Positions 20,755-28,188 of a stretch of DNA of 64,000 nt are shown in pieces. The notes beneath the pieces were generated by a model that did not search any database, was not told where the DNA came from, and saw only the letters and a program-made list of their open reading frames with translations. The translations under genes were made by a program, and so were the position numbers. Every line of letters starts with the position of its first letter. The first letter of the stretch is position 1. The stretch is from Microbacterium sp. RURRCA19A (GTDB lineage: Bacteria > Actinomycetota > Actinomycetes > Actinomycetales > Microbacteriaceae): contig NZ_FTNQ01000001.1 of NCBI RefSeq assembly GCF_900156455.1, forward strand, positions 434,001-498,000, written 5' to 3'.

Positions 20755-21657
20755 TCAGCGCACCGGGACCTCGCCCGGCTCTGCTCCCGCAACGATCGGC
20801 ACGCGCACGGCGCTGCCCCATTCGGTCCACGACCCGTCGTAGTTGCGCACGTCCTCGAAGCCCAGGAGGTGCTTGAGCACGAACCACGTGTGGCTGGACC
20901 GCTCGCCGATGCGGCAATACGCCACGATCTTGTCGCCGTCTTTCAGACCCGCGCCGTCGCGGTAGATGGCATCCAGTTCTTCGCGCGACTTGAAACCGCC
21001 GTCCTCGGCCACGGCCTTCGCCCACGGAACGCTCTGCGCACTCGGGATGTGACCGGCGCGGAGCGCGCCCTCTTCGGGGTAGGCGGGGGCGGAGGTGCGC
21101 TCGCCCGAGTACTCCTCGGGGGAGCGCACGTCGATCAGCGGGTTGCCGAGGTGGGCGAGGACGTCGTCCTTGTAGGCGCGGATCAGGGCGTCGTCGCGCT
21201 CGACGATCGGGTACTCGACGGGCTCGCGCGTGGTCGGCTCGGTGGTGAGCGGGCGACCCTCGGCGATCCACTTGTCGCGGCCGCCGTCGAGCAGGCGCAC
21301 GTCCTCGTGTCCGAACAGGGAGAACACCCACAGGGCGTACGCGGCCCACCAGTTGTTCTTGTCTCCGTAGATGACGACGGTGTCGTCGCGGGCGATGCCC
21401 TTGCGGCTCAGCAGCTTCGCGAAGCCCTCGCCGTCGAGGTAATCCCGGACGACGGGGTCGTTGAGCTCGGTGTGCCAGTCGAGCTTCACGGCGCCCGGGA
21501 TGTGACCCGTCTCGTAGAGCAGCACGTCCTCGTCTGACTCCACCACCACGAGGCCGGGCTGGCCGAGGCGTTCCTGCAGCCAGTCGCCGGTCACGAGACG
21601 GCCGGGCTCTGCATACTCGGCGAACTTGGGGGAGGTGGTGTCGAACTCGACGGTCAC
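20755..21657 (-). CDS. thiosulfate/3-mercaptopyruvate sulfurtransferase (tandem rhodanese)
   Basis: A 300-aa protein of two rhodanese domains that moves sulfane sulfur to thiophilic acceptors. The first domain (about 20-140) is structural. The second (about 165-290) carries the active Cys248 in [15 protein letters not shown]. The CRIGERS loop resembles actinobacterial SseA/CysA2 proteins more than the CGSGVTA loop of mercaptopyruvate enzymes, so thiosulfate is the likelier donor. GTG start at 21657 behind GAGGAG. Followed by sufE. Confidence 0.87.
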   Translation of the reverse strand: MTVEFDTTSPKFAEYAEPGRLVTGDWLQERLGQPGLVVVESDEDVLLYETGHIPGAVKLDWHTELNDPVVRDYLDGEGFAKLLSRKGIARDDTVVIYGDKNNWWAAYALWVFSLFGHEDVRLLDGGRDKWIAEGRPLTTEPTTREPVEYPIVERDDALIRAYKDDVLAHLGNPLIDVRSPEEYSGERTSAPAYPEEGALRAGHIPSAQSVPWAKAVAEDGGFKSREELDAIYRDGAGLKDGDKIVAYCRIGERSSHTWFVLKHLLGFEDVRNYDGSWTEWGSAVRVPIVAGAEPGEVPVR

Positions 21658-21693
21658 GATGTCTCCTCGGTCGGGGTGGGGGAGCAGGCGGCG

Positions 21694-21720
21694 TAGGGTG
21701 GAAGCCGCCCTTCGACCCTA
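21694..21720. promoter_or_regulatory. face-to-face promoters between the sulfurtransferase and ZapE genes
   Basis: A plus-strand TAGGGT (21694-21699) points to the ATPase gene. A minus-strand TAGGGT (21720-21715) points to the sulfurtransferase gene. Each -10 lies downstream of the other's, so the initial transcripts overlap. Confidence 0.4.
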
Positions 21721-21774
21721 GATCCGCCGCGTCGGAGCAGGTGTCCCTTTGTAAGACTGCGACACAGGACGGCC

Positions 21775-22812
21775 ATGACCTCCACGCCCGCGACGACCGG
21801 TGTCGTCCACCTCATCGATCGCGAGCCGGCCATCTCTGGCGCCGAGATGGTGAGTGCGCTCGTGCCGCCGCCGCAGTTCGACGGTGCGACGTTCGACTCC
21901 TATCGAGCGGATGCCGCCTACCCCTCGCAGCAGGAGGCGAAGGAGCTGCTGCAGGCTTTCGCCACCGGCCACAGCGCACCCGTGAAGAAGAGCGGCTTCT
22001 TCCGCCGCGCCGAGAAGACCCCGCCGGTCAAGCCCGGGGTGTATCTCGACGGCGGATTCGGTGTCGGGAAGACCCACCTGCTCGCGTCGATCTACCACGC
22101 GATGCCCGCCCGTCGGAAGTACTTCGGCTCCTTCATCGAGTACACGGCGCTCGTCGGCGTCCTCGGCTACGCGAAGGCGGTGGAGCTGTTCCGCGGCTCC
22201 GATCTGCTGTGCATCGACGAGTTCGAGCTCGACGACCCGGGCGACACGATGGTGATGACCCGGCTGCTCGGCGAGCTCGTGGCATCCGGGACCCGTCTCG
22301 CGGCGACGTCGAACACCCCGCCCAACGCCCTCGGCGAGGGACGTTTCGCCGCGCAGGACTTCCTCCGCGAGATCCAGTCGATGGCCGACAGCTTCCGCAC
22401 GATCCGCATCGACGGCACCGACTTCCGTCAGCGCGCGATCGACGGCGAGGCCCGGGTCCTCACGGACAGCGAGTACGCCGAGGCGATCCGGGATGCCGCG
22501 GCGCGCGGCGTCGCGACCGACGACGAGTTCGCGGGTGTGGTGGCGCACCTCGCCCGCGTGCACCCGTCCCGCTTCATCCGTCTGATCGACGGCGTCGACA
22601 CGATCGGGCTGCGCGACGTCCAGGTGCTGCACGACCAGTCCGCGGCGCTGCGACTGGTCGCATTCGTCGACCGCGCCTATGACGCGCAGATCCCGATCCG
22701 CGCCACCGGCGTTCCCCTGAACACGGTGTTCGCCGACGAGATGCTCGCGGGCGGCTACCGCAAGAAGTACCTGCGTGCCGTGTCACGTCTGGTCGCGTTG
22801 ACGCACTCCTGA
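21775..22812 (+). CDS. zapE: ZapE/AFG1-family ATPase
   Basis: A 345-aa P-loop ATPase. Walker A is GGFGVGKTH (Lys99-Thr100) and Walker B is LLCIDEFELDD (Asp148-Glu149). These are followed by the sensor segment AATSNTPPNALGEGRF, characteristic of ZapE/AFG1. In E. coli ZapE regulates FtsZ rings, and mitochondrial AFG1 helps protein quality control; which role applies here is not known. Length is normal. Divergent from the sulfurtransferase operon. Confidence 0.85.
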   Translation: MTSTPATTGVVHLIDREPAISGAEMVSALVPPPQFDGATFDSYRADAAYPSQQEAKELLQAFATGHSAPVKKSGFFRRAEKTPPVKPGVYLDGGFGVGKTHLLASIYHAMPARRKYFGSFIEYTALVGVLGYAKAVELFRGSDLLCIDEFELDDPGDTMVMTRLLGELVASGTRLAATSNTPPNALGEGRFAAQDFLREIQSMADSFRTIRIDGTDFRQRAIDGEARVLTDSEYAEAIRDAAARGVATDDEFAGVVAHLARVHPSRFIRLIDGVDTIGLRDVQVLHDQSAALRLVAFVDRAYDAQIPIRATGVPLNTVFADEMLAGGYRKKYLRAVSRLVALTHS

Positions 22813-22875
22813 CCGACCGTTTCATCGCCGCTTCGCGGCAGTCCGAAACGTGATGTTTACACTGTCGTCGCTGCT

Positions 22876-22891
22876 GTAACGCGTTCGAAAC
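22876..22891 (+). promoter_or_regulatory. GlnR box upstream of amt
   Basis: GTAAC-N6-GAAAC, an exact match to the actinobacterial GlnR half-site consensus (gTnAc-N6-GaAAc). It ends 89 bases before the ammonium transporter start. It suggests induction under nitrogen limitation. Confidence 0.65.
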
Positions 22892-22980
22892 ACGAGTCGA
22901 ACGGCGATGGAAACCGGGACTGTGAACACTGAGGGGACCCGACGCTACACCTGCGTCCCTGCAGAGAGGTTCCCTCCGAG

Positions 22981-24252
22981 ATGGATCAAGGCAACACCGC
23001 ATTCATCCTGCTAGCAGCGGCACTCGTGCTGCTCATGACGCCCGGCCTGGCGTTCTTCTACGGCGGCCTGGTGAAGGCCAAGAGCGTCATCAGCATGATG
23101 ATGATGAGCTTCGGCGCCATGGGACTCATCGGAGTCCTGTGGGCGCTGTACGGCTACGCGATCGCATTCCCCGCCACGGACGCCGGCGTCACGCAGGCTC
23201 CGTGGGCCATCGACTTCAACGAGCTCGGCCTCACGGGCGTGCTCGAGACGCCTGAGGGCGCCGCCTACCCGCCGCTCGCTTTCGTCGCCTTCCAGGCCAC
23301 GTTCGCGATCATCACCGTCGCGCTCGTCTCGGGCGCCATCGCCGACCGCGCCAAGTTCGGCTCGTGGATGGTCTTCGCCTTCCTGTGGTCGACGATCGTC
23401 TACTTCCCGGTCGCCAGCTGGGTCTTCAACTTCGGCCTCGCCGAGGACGGCTCGTTCTCGTACGGCGGCTGGATCACCAAGGGCATGCAGGACGTCTTCG
23501 GTGTCGGCGCGATCGACTTCGCCGGTGGTACCGCCGTTCACATCAACGCCGGTGCCGCAGCACTCGCCCTGGCGCTCGTTCTCGGCAAGCGCGTCGGCTT
23601 CCAGAAGGGCGCTCACGCCCCGCACAACCCGCCCTTCGTGCTCCTCGGTGCCGGTCTGCTGTGGTTCGGCTGGTTCGGCTTCAACGCCGGTTCGGAGCTC
23701 GCCGCGGACGGCACCGCCGCCCTCGCCTTCGTCAACACGATCATCGCTCCGGCCGCAGCCCTGCTCAGCTGGCTGCTCGTCGAGAAGATCAAGGACGGCA
23801 AGCCCACGTCCGTCGGCGCCGCCTCCGGTGCCGTCGCGGGTCTCGTCGCGATCACCCCGGCCTGCGCCGCCCTCGACCCGATCTGGGCGATCGTCCTCGG
23901 CCTCCTCGCCGGTGCGGTCTGCGCCCTGGCGATCGAGCTGAAGTTCAAGCTCGGCTTCGACGACTCGCTCGACGTGGTCGGCGTTCACCTGGTCGGCGGT
24001 CTCCTCGGAACCCTGTACCTGGGCATCTTCGCCCGCGGCACGGGCCTCATCGAGAGCGGCTCGTTCAACCAGCTGCTCGTGCAGGCCATCGCGGCCTTCT
24101 CGGTCCTGATCTACTCGTTCGTGCTCGCCTACGTCATCGGCTTCGCGATCGAGAAGACGATCGGCTTCCGCGTGAAGAACGAGGACGAGATCGCCGGCAT
24201 CGACACCGTCGTGCACGGTGAAGAGGGCTACGTCCTCACCGACGCCCGCTGA
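22981..24252 (+). CDS. amt: ammonium transporter (Amt family)
   Basis: A 423-aa membrane channel with about eleven transmembrane segments that imports ammonium. The family signature region FAGGTAVHINAGAAALALA carries the first pore His and VGVHLVGGLLGTLYLGIF the second. The N-terminus (MDQGNTAFILLAAALVLLMT) is a membrane helix and needs no separate signal peptide. GAGAGG lies before the ATG. A GlnR box is upstream and a strong terminator follows. No glnK/glnD partner lies downstream: the next gene is a PemK-like protein behind the terminator. Confidence 0.95.
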   Translation: MDQGNTAFILLAAALVLLMTPGLAFFYGGLVKAKSVISMMMMSFGAMGLIGVLWALYGYAIAFPATDAGVTQAPWAIDFNELGLTGVLETPEGAAYPPLAFVAFQATFAIITVALVSGAIADRAKFGSWMVFAFLWSTIVYFPVASWVFNFGLAEDGSFSYGGWITKGMQDVFGVGAIDFAGGTAVHINAGAAALALALVLGKRVGFQKGAHAPHNPPFVLLGAGLLWFGWFGFNAGSELAADGTAALAFVNTIIAPAAALLSWLLVEKIKDGKPTSVGAASGAVAGLVAITPACAALDPIWAIVLGLLAGAVCALAIELKFKLGFDDSLDVVGVHLVGGLLGTLYLGIFARGTGLIESGSFNQLLVQAIAAFSVLIYSFVLAYVIGFAIEKTIGFRVKNEDEIAGIDTVVHGEEGYVLTDAR

Positions 24253-24265
24253 TACGCACTCCCCG

Positions 24266-24307
24266 GGACGGGGCGTCACGGATTCGTCCGTGGCGCCCCG
24301 TCCTTCT
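24266..24307 (+). terminator. rho-independent terminator of amt
   Basis: A stem of 17 pairs (16 Watson-Crick and one G-U) closed by a UUCG tetraloop (24266-24303), followed by TTCT. Confidence 0.85.
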
Positions 24308-24335
24308 CTGGGTCCGGGTGCCGCGGGGCGCTGTC

Positions 24336-24341
24336 TAGGGT
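24336..24341 (+). promoter_or_regulatory. -10 box of the PemK/MazF-like gene
   Basis: TAGGGT, 7 bases before the ATG at 24349. This indicates a leaderless message. Confidence 0.5.
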
Positions 24342-24348
24342 TGTGCGT

Positions 24349-24885
24349 ATGGGAACCGCCGCGCGCCTCGTGTCCGCCCTCCTGCGAGCCTTCCGGCCCT
24401 CGAGCCGCGCCCTGGCGCCCACGGCGCCGAGAAGCCGCAGCACGGCCTCAGCGCCCCTCACGCCCGGTCAGGGCAGCGGAGAGTCTGCGACCGTCGAAAT
24501 CGCCCCACCGCGCAGGCTGACCCTCTCGTACGCACCCCAACGGGACGGCGCCCCCGACGGCGGCGAGATCGTATGGACCTGGGTCCCGTACGAGGAACGC
24601 GACGGACGCGGCAAGGACCGTCCGGTGCTCATCATCGGACGGGCGGATGCCACCCGCTCCTACGCCGTGCGCCTCACCAGCAAGCCCCACGCCGGCGATC
24701 GCGACTACCTGGCGCTCGGCACGGGGGAGTGGGACCCGCAGCGACGCCCGTCGTGGGTCGATATTGAGCAGCTCTATCTGGTGCACGACGCCGGCATGCG
24801 CCGCGAAGCCGCGACCCTGGACCGGCGCCGCTTCGACGCCGTGGCATCCGCTCTGCGAGCCCGCTACGGGTGGACGCAGGGCTGA
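24349..24885 (+). CDS. PemK/MazF-like protein without adjacent antitoxin
   Basis: A 178-aa protein. The first 70 residues are Ala/Ser/Pro/Arg-rich. The C-terminal 105 residues look like the PemK/MazF beta-barrel: GGEIVWTWVPYEERDGRGKDRPVLIIGR, then TSKPH and WVDIEQLYLV. MazF toxins are mRNA interferases. Here no antitoxin gene is next to it, and it stands alone behind its own promoter, so a housekeeping nucleic-acid role or an unlinked antitoxin is possible. Start set by the -10 box 7 bases upstream; a GTG two codons earlier is the alternative. Confidence 0.7.
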   Translation: MGTAARLVSALLRAFRPSSRALAPTAPRSRSTASAPLTPGQGSGESATVEIAPPRRLTLSYAPQRDGAPDGGEIVWTWVPYEERDGRGKDRPVLIIGRADATRSYAVRLTSKPHAGDRDYLALGTGEWDPQRRPSWVDIEQLYLVHDAGMRREAATLDRRRFDAVASALRARYGWTQG

Positions 24886-24896
24886 GGGGCGCGCGT

Positions 24897-24912
24897 CGCC
24901 CCGCGAGGGGCG
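24897..24912. terminator. hairpin between convergent genes
   Basis: CGCCCC-GCGA-GGGGCG, a 6-bp stem with a GNRA-type loop in the 27-base gap between the PemK-like gene and the membrane protein gene. There is no T tract. Confidence 0.35.
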
Positions 24913-25266
24913 TCAGACGCCGACGGAAAGCCGCTGGAGCAGCATGTCCGCGGCGAACGAGAGGTTCGACACCTGCCACGCGACGATCATCGCCGCGAAC
25001 ACACCGAACCAGACGGTGTCGCGGAGAGGACGACGGCGGATGATCCGGTGAATGAAGAGGCCCACGGCCGTGATCATCGCCACCACCGCTCCCGCGACCT
25101 GAGCGAAAGCCATGCGGACGTAGTCGTGCGCATCCGGCGAGGTCCAGCTGGTGAAGGCGACGGTGATGGCCATCGGCACGATGAGGACGCCGACGACGAG
25201 GACGACCGCCGAGGAGAACCCGCGCAGTCGAGAGCCGGGCACGGGACGGGCGGCGGTCTGCTCCAT
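24913..25266 (-). CDS. small membrane protein of unknown function
   Basis: A 117-aa protein with three predicted transmembrane helices (about residues 17-40, 51-74 and 84-105) and a basic loop RRRPLRD between helices 2 and 3. I do not recognise a family. It is convergent with the PemK-like gene, and its start (25266) faces the tRNA region. Confidence 0.65.
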   Translation of the reverse strand: MEQTAARPVPGSRLRGFSSAVVLVVGVLIVPMAITVAFTSWTSPDAHDYVRMAFAQVAGAVVAMITAVGLFIHRIIRRRPLRDTVWFGVFAAMIVAWQVSNLSFAADMLLQRLSVGV

Positions 25267-25322
25267 GGGCAGAGCCTAGGGGAGCGGATGCCGTCAGCCC
25301 AGGCAACGCCAAGAAACGACGA

Positions 25323-25344
25323 AGCCCCCGGCGAACCGGGGGCT
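25323..25344 (-). terminator. terminator of tRNA-Val(CAC)
   Basis: A 9-bp stem AGCCCCCGG/CCGGGGGCT with a 4-base loop. Read on the minus strand it follows the tRNA and is trailed by TCGTCGTTTCTT. Confidence 0.75.
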
Positions 25345-25347
25345 GTG

Positions 25348-25423
25348 TGGTGGGCGATGCCGGACTCGAACCGACGACCTCTTCCGTGTGAAGGAAGCGC
25401 GCTACCAACTGCGCCAATCGCCC
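25348..25423 (-). tRNA. tRNA-Val (anticodon CAC)
   Basis: The acceptor stem GGGCGAT/ATCGCCC, D-loop with AGTTGG, anticodon loop TTCACAC, T-arm GGTTCGAGTCC and encoded CCA are all present. It reads GTG codons. It shares much of its sequence with the second tRNA-Val at 25810. Confidence 0.95.
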
Positions 25424-25511
25424 ATCGTCCCGAACGGGACTCGACCACCTTACCCGATCCGCGCGGCCCGATCGGACCACCCGGGCGGACACGCGCGGGC
25501 CGCGTCCGGTT

Positions 25512-25539
25512 TTGCGGACGCCCGGGAATCGGGTAATGT
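25512..25539 (+). promoter_or_regulatory. promoter of the tRNA-Gly cluster
   Basis: TTGCGG (-35, 25512-25517), a 16-base spacer and TAATGT (-10, 25534-25539), placed 36 bases before tRNA-Gly. Confidence 0.6.
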
Positions 25540-25575
25540 CTTACGAGTGCTCGGGGCAAGCCCCGGGAACGAAAT

Positions 25576-25648
25576 GCGGATGTAGCGCAGTTGGTAGCGC
25601 ACAACCTTGCCAAGGTTGGGGTCGCGAGTTCGAGTCTCGTCATCCGCT
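25576..25648 (+). tRNA. tRNA-Gly (anticodon GCC)
   Basis: The acceptor stem GCGGATG/CATCCGC, anticodon loop TTGCCAA and T-arm with GAGTTCGAGTCTC form a complete cloverleaf. CCA is not encoded. Confidence 0.95.
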
Positions 25649-25712
25649 CGAGTGTGAAGATCATCGTCAGGTTCATGACGGAAGATCACGACACGTGGGT
25701 CGAACCACACAC

Positions 25713-25783
25713 GGTGGCGTGGCCGAGCGGCTAGGCACCGGCCTGCAAAGCCGTTTACACGGGTTCGAATCCCGTCGCCACCT
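25713..25783 (+). tRNA. tRNA-Cys (anticodon GCA)
   Basis: The acceptor stem GGTGGCG/CGCCACC, anticodon loop CTGCAAA and T-arm GGGTTCGAATCCC are present. CCA is not encoded. One pair at the base of the anticodon stem is C/T. Confidence 0.94.
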
Positions 25784-25809
25784 CGCCTACAACTGAACAG
25801 CCTTCATAG

Positions 25810-25884
25810 GCGCGATTGGCGCAGCGGTAGCGCGCTTCCCTGACACGGAAGAGGTCACTGGTTCGATCCCAGTATCGCGCACCA
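25810..25884 (+). tRNA. tRNA-Val (anticodon GAC), integration site
   Basis: The acceptor stem GCGCGAT/ATCGCGC, anticodon loop CTGACAC, T-arm CTGGTTCGATCCCAG and encoded CCA are intact. Its last 28 bases are repeated exactly at 34308-34335. This tRNA is therefore the attachment site of the element that follows, and integration rebuilt a complete gene. Confidence 0.95.
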
Positions 25885-25894
25885 CCTGAAACCC
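25857..25894 (+). repeat. attL, 38-bp direct repeat
   Basis: Begins ACTGGTTCGATCCC and covers the tRNA-Val T-arm, acceptor stem, CCA and the first arm bases of the terminator. It is identical to 34308-34345. Weaker identity continues 18 bases further. Confidence 0.92.
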
Positions 25895-25915
25895 TCGGTT
25901 TACCGGGGGTTTCTT
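25889..25915 (+). terminator. terminator after tRNA-Val(GAC), left copy
   Basis: AAACCCTCGG-TTTA-CCGGGGGTTT with one T-G pair, followed by TCTTG. It is the element-side counterpart of the perfect version at 34340. Confidence 0.7.
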
Positions 25916-25944
25916 GCATTGTGGGGGGAGGGGTGCACCCGTCG

Positions 25945-25965
25945 CGTGGGACATACGTGGGGCAT
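25945..25965 (+). repeat. arm-type site repeats, left end
   Basis: CGTGGGACAT (25945-25954) and CGTGGGGCAT (25956-25965), two direct copies offset by 11 bases. The same motif occurs three times at the right end. They are probable integrase or excisionase binding sites. Confidence 0.6.
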
Positions 25966-25988
25966 CGCGAATGAGGCTTCCCCTCCGC

Positions 25989-26477
25989 TCAACGTGGGAT
26001 GCGCACCGCCTCGCGCATCGCTGCGACAACGGGCGGGAAGTCTCTGCCGAAGTTGCGCCACGATGTCGGCTCTTCACGAGCGCCTCGCGCGAACGCCTCC
26101 ACAGCATCGCGCACCGCATCCGGACCCACGACGATGACCGGCGCAAGCTCGCCGTCGATGCGGCTCAGGTGGTCGTGATAATCCGCCGCCTCGGTTGCGT
26201 ACTGCTCTCGCAACTCACCGATCTGCTCGGCGGTCGCGCCGCGCGGTATGGAATCCTCGACTCGGCCCATGAGGTCGAAGTAGACCGACGCGCGATACTC
26301 GAACTGGCGCAGGAATGAAACCGCAGGCATGTAGGCCGCCAGACGCTGCTGCCGAATCCAACGATCGTCGTCCTGCTTGGCCTGAGCAGAAGCAATGAAG
26401 GCGGTTGTCAACGATCCGATAAGGGCGCCCATTAGTCCAATCGCTCCACCCACGATGACGGGCCACAACTCATTCAT
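25989..26477 (-). CDS. unknown membrane-anchored protein of the element
   Basis: A 162-aa protein with one N-terminal transmembrane helix (about residues 5-28, VIVGGAIGLMGALIGSLTTAF). A charged, mainly helical cytosolic domain follows (DDDRWIRQQRLAAYMPAVSF, then acidic and Arg-rich helices). I do not recognise the family. It is divergent from a second anchored unknown, starting 92 bases away, and the pair could form one system. The start is the ATG at 26477; upstream sequence in frame is shadow. It ends 24 bases from the left arm repeats. Confidence 0.65.
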   Translation of the reverse strand: MNELWPVIVGGAIGLMGALIGSLTTAFIASAQAKQDDDRWIRQQRLAAYMPAVSFLRQFEYRASVYFDLMGRVEDSIPRGATAEQIGELREQYATEAADYHDHLSRIDGELAPVIVVGPDAVRDAVEAFARGAREEPTSWRNFGRDFPPVVAAMREAVRIPR

Positions 26478-26569
26478 GACGGGAGTCTGGCCCTCGTCGG
26501 CTGTAGCGCAGCCTCTCGACACGCGGCGTGCCGTGCACCACCCTTCCTCTCCCTCGATATCGTTCGCTT

Positions 26570-27010
26570 GTGGACGTCGGGTGGTGGGCGCTGATCCTGT
26601 CGGGCGCAAGCTTGCTCGTCAGCAGTGCGACGTACTGGCGGAACCGCACCGCCACTCCACGGTGGGTTACCGATATCGCGATCAAGGAAGACAGCGATGG
26701 CGAACTGCGCGTGACGGGCACCGTGGCGAACAGGGGGCGCGGTGCAGCGCGCGATGTACGGTTCGAGCAGGAGGGTGATCGCTTGCTGTCCGCGTCCTCA
26801 CGTCGGACTGCGGAGCGAATGGAATTCGGCGACAAAATGTCGATAACCCTGATTTATCGGCCGGGCACGGTCGGTACGGCAGCGTTCGTACTGTCCTGGA
26901 GCCAGGAACCCAACTTGCATCGCCGGCGTTCTCGGCGGTTGCGGTACTCAGTCGGACACGGCCGTGGCCGCCTGCCCGAGCCCAAGCGCGAGCTCGGCAT
27001 CGAGTTCTGA
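26570..27010 (+). CDS. unknown membrane-anchored protein with a beta-sandwich-like domain
   Basis: A 146-aa protein with an N-terminal helix (ALILSGASLLVSSATYW, about residues 6-22). The domain after it has alternating strands and the motif LRVTGTVANRGRGAARDVRF, in the style of CARDB or immunoglobulin-like folds. A basic tail (LHRRRSRRLRY) follows. I do not recognise the family. The GTG at 26570 places the helix at the N-terminus; an in-frame GTG at 26528 is possible. Divergent from the 25989-26477 gene. Confidence 0.55.
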   Translation: MDVGWWALILSGASLLVSSATYWRNRTATPRWVTDIAIKEDSDGELRVTGTVANRGRGAARDVRFEQEGDRLLSASSRRTAERMEFGDKMSITLIYRPGTVGTAAFVLSWSQEPNLHRRRSRRLRYSVGHGRGRLPEPKRELGIEF

Positions 27011-27106
27011 GTCCTGATAGTTCGGCACTGAGTTGTCGGGCCGTGAAATTGCGGGGTGCCCCAAGAAGGGCGCCCTCGGGCGACGGGACCCGTACGCTGC
27101 ACGCAT

Positions 27107-27325
27107 GTGATCGCCGCCGCGATGTCGGCATCGAGTAGTTGGCGCGTCTCGTCCACCCGGCTGGATGCAGCAGAGGATCGCCACGAGATGCGGCGGGCAA
27201 TGCGATATCTGTTGGCGAATCTTCACTCGTGGCGTGAACACGAGGCGCGGGCTGCCGGCCTAAACCATTTCTGGAAGGTCCCGGACGGCGGTGCACGATT
27301 GCGCGGAGCGCCGCCGTTTCAGTGA
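27107..27325 (+). CDS. possible small protein of unknown function
   Basis: A 72-aa frame with a TACGCT -10-like box 8 bases before its GTG and a hairpin over its stop codon. It is rich in Arg and Ala, with RRAMRYLLANLHSWREHEAR as a probable amphipathic helix. There is no recognised family. Evidence is only positional, so it may not be a gene. Confidence 0.33.
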   Translation: MIAAAMSASSSWRVSSTRLDAAEDRHEMRRAMRYLLANLHSWREHEARAAGLNHFWKVPDGGARLRGAPPFQ

Positions 27326-27331
27326 CGGCGG
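27311..27331 (+). terminator. hairpin over the stop of the small gene
   Basis: CCGCCGT-N7-ACGGCGG, overlapping the TGA at 27323-27325. There is no T tract. Confidence 0.35.
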
Positions 27332-27436
27332 TCCTCTACGCGAGGCGGAGACTTATCAGAGCACGCTGAGACTCCCGACGAATGGCGCCCGAGGTGAGGG
27401 ACAGGCCTAAAGGGTCCAGAGAACTCCGGCGTGCAG

Positions 27437-27641
27437 TGAACTGACCGCTGCCAGTGAACATCCTGTCTGAACGCAATGTTCAGGATGGATGTTCGAAATC
27501 ATGGGTTATGACGGCACCCGTAGACATTTTGACCAAATACGTGCGGATAATTGCGCTTGATTCCGCAGAATGACGAAGCGAGAGCTAGCTCAACTACCAA
27601 CTCTTGTGAACATCTGAATTGTTCATATATCCATATGTTCA
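27437..27641. repeat. cluster of TGAAC/GTTCA inverted repeats in a gene-free region
   Basis: The 377-base gap 27326-27702 has no convincing gene. It holds eight copies of GAAC or its complement: at 27437, 27455, 27468, 27478, 27491, 27607, 27621 and 27637. Two inverted pairs stand out. GAACATCC (27456-27463) faces GGATGTTC (27487-27494), with an inner CTGAAC/GTTCAG pair. TGAACAT (27607-27613) faces ATGTTCA (27635-27641). The region is A+T-richer than its surroundings. It could be an operator array, or an origin or transfer region of the element. Confidence 0.6.
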
Positions 27642-27702
27642 GTGATGGTGACTAGATCGGCTTCGCCCTCGAGGTGCAGCCCATGTCGACGAGATGACGC
27701 GA

Positions 27703-28188
27703 TCACGACAGATTCATAGCCAGACGCAGGTCAGCTTCGATCCGACGTGCTCGCGCGCCCATCAGGATCGCCACGCTCTTCCAGTGCTGCCGCGCTCCCT
27801 CGGTCTCGGCCGAGGAGATCTGCCGCTGAGCGTCGTGGAGGTGCCGGGCTGAGATGGCTCGATCCGCGATGAGATCGGCGTGGGAGTGAGCAGCCTTCAC
27901 TACACACTCGATTAGCTCGGCTTCGCTCTCGAGCCAATCCCGTTGCTGGTGCATGCGGCTCCAGCCGACTCGGATGCAGGTCTCCCAATCCTTCTGGCCG
28001 ATCGCGTAGCCGATTTCGTCGCCATCCCTGACAAGCTGCCCCTGTTCAGTGCGGATAACGTCTGAGGAGCGACGAGCGAGTCTGATGATGTCTTCCGCGT
28101 TGACTAGCTTCCGCGGGATCGCGGGTGTGGTGTGGTCCTCGAACAGTCGGCGTGCGCCATCTGGGGCGGAGTGAGGTCCCTGGGTCAC
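27703..28188 (-). CDS. hypothetical protein of the element
   Basis: A 161-aa soluble, mostly helical protein without membrane segments or recognised motifs. Its N-terminus contains AEDIIRLARRSSDVIRTEQ and the middle QKDWETCIRVGWSRMHQQRD. The GTG start overlaps the TGA of the upstream excisionase-like gene (GTGA), so it is the third gene of an operon with the two helix-turn-helix proteins. That suggests a role in excision, replication or regulation of the element. The repeat cluster lies just beyond its 3' end. Confidence 0.6.
   Translation of the reverse strand: MTQGPHSAPDGARRLFEDHTTPAIPRKLVNAEDIIRLARRSSDVIRTEQGQLVRDGDEIGYAIGQKDWETCIRVGWSRMHQQRDWLESEAELIECVVKAAHSHADLIADRAISARHLHDAQRQISSAETEGARQHWKSVAILMGARARRIEADLRLAMNLS

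Noticed and set aside
25320..25900. CRISPR-like regularity in the tRNA cluster (repeated GGTTCGA segments)
   Set aside because: The similarity comes from tRNA T-arms and from the two tRNA-Val genes. There are no regular repeats or spacers.
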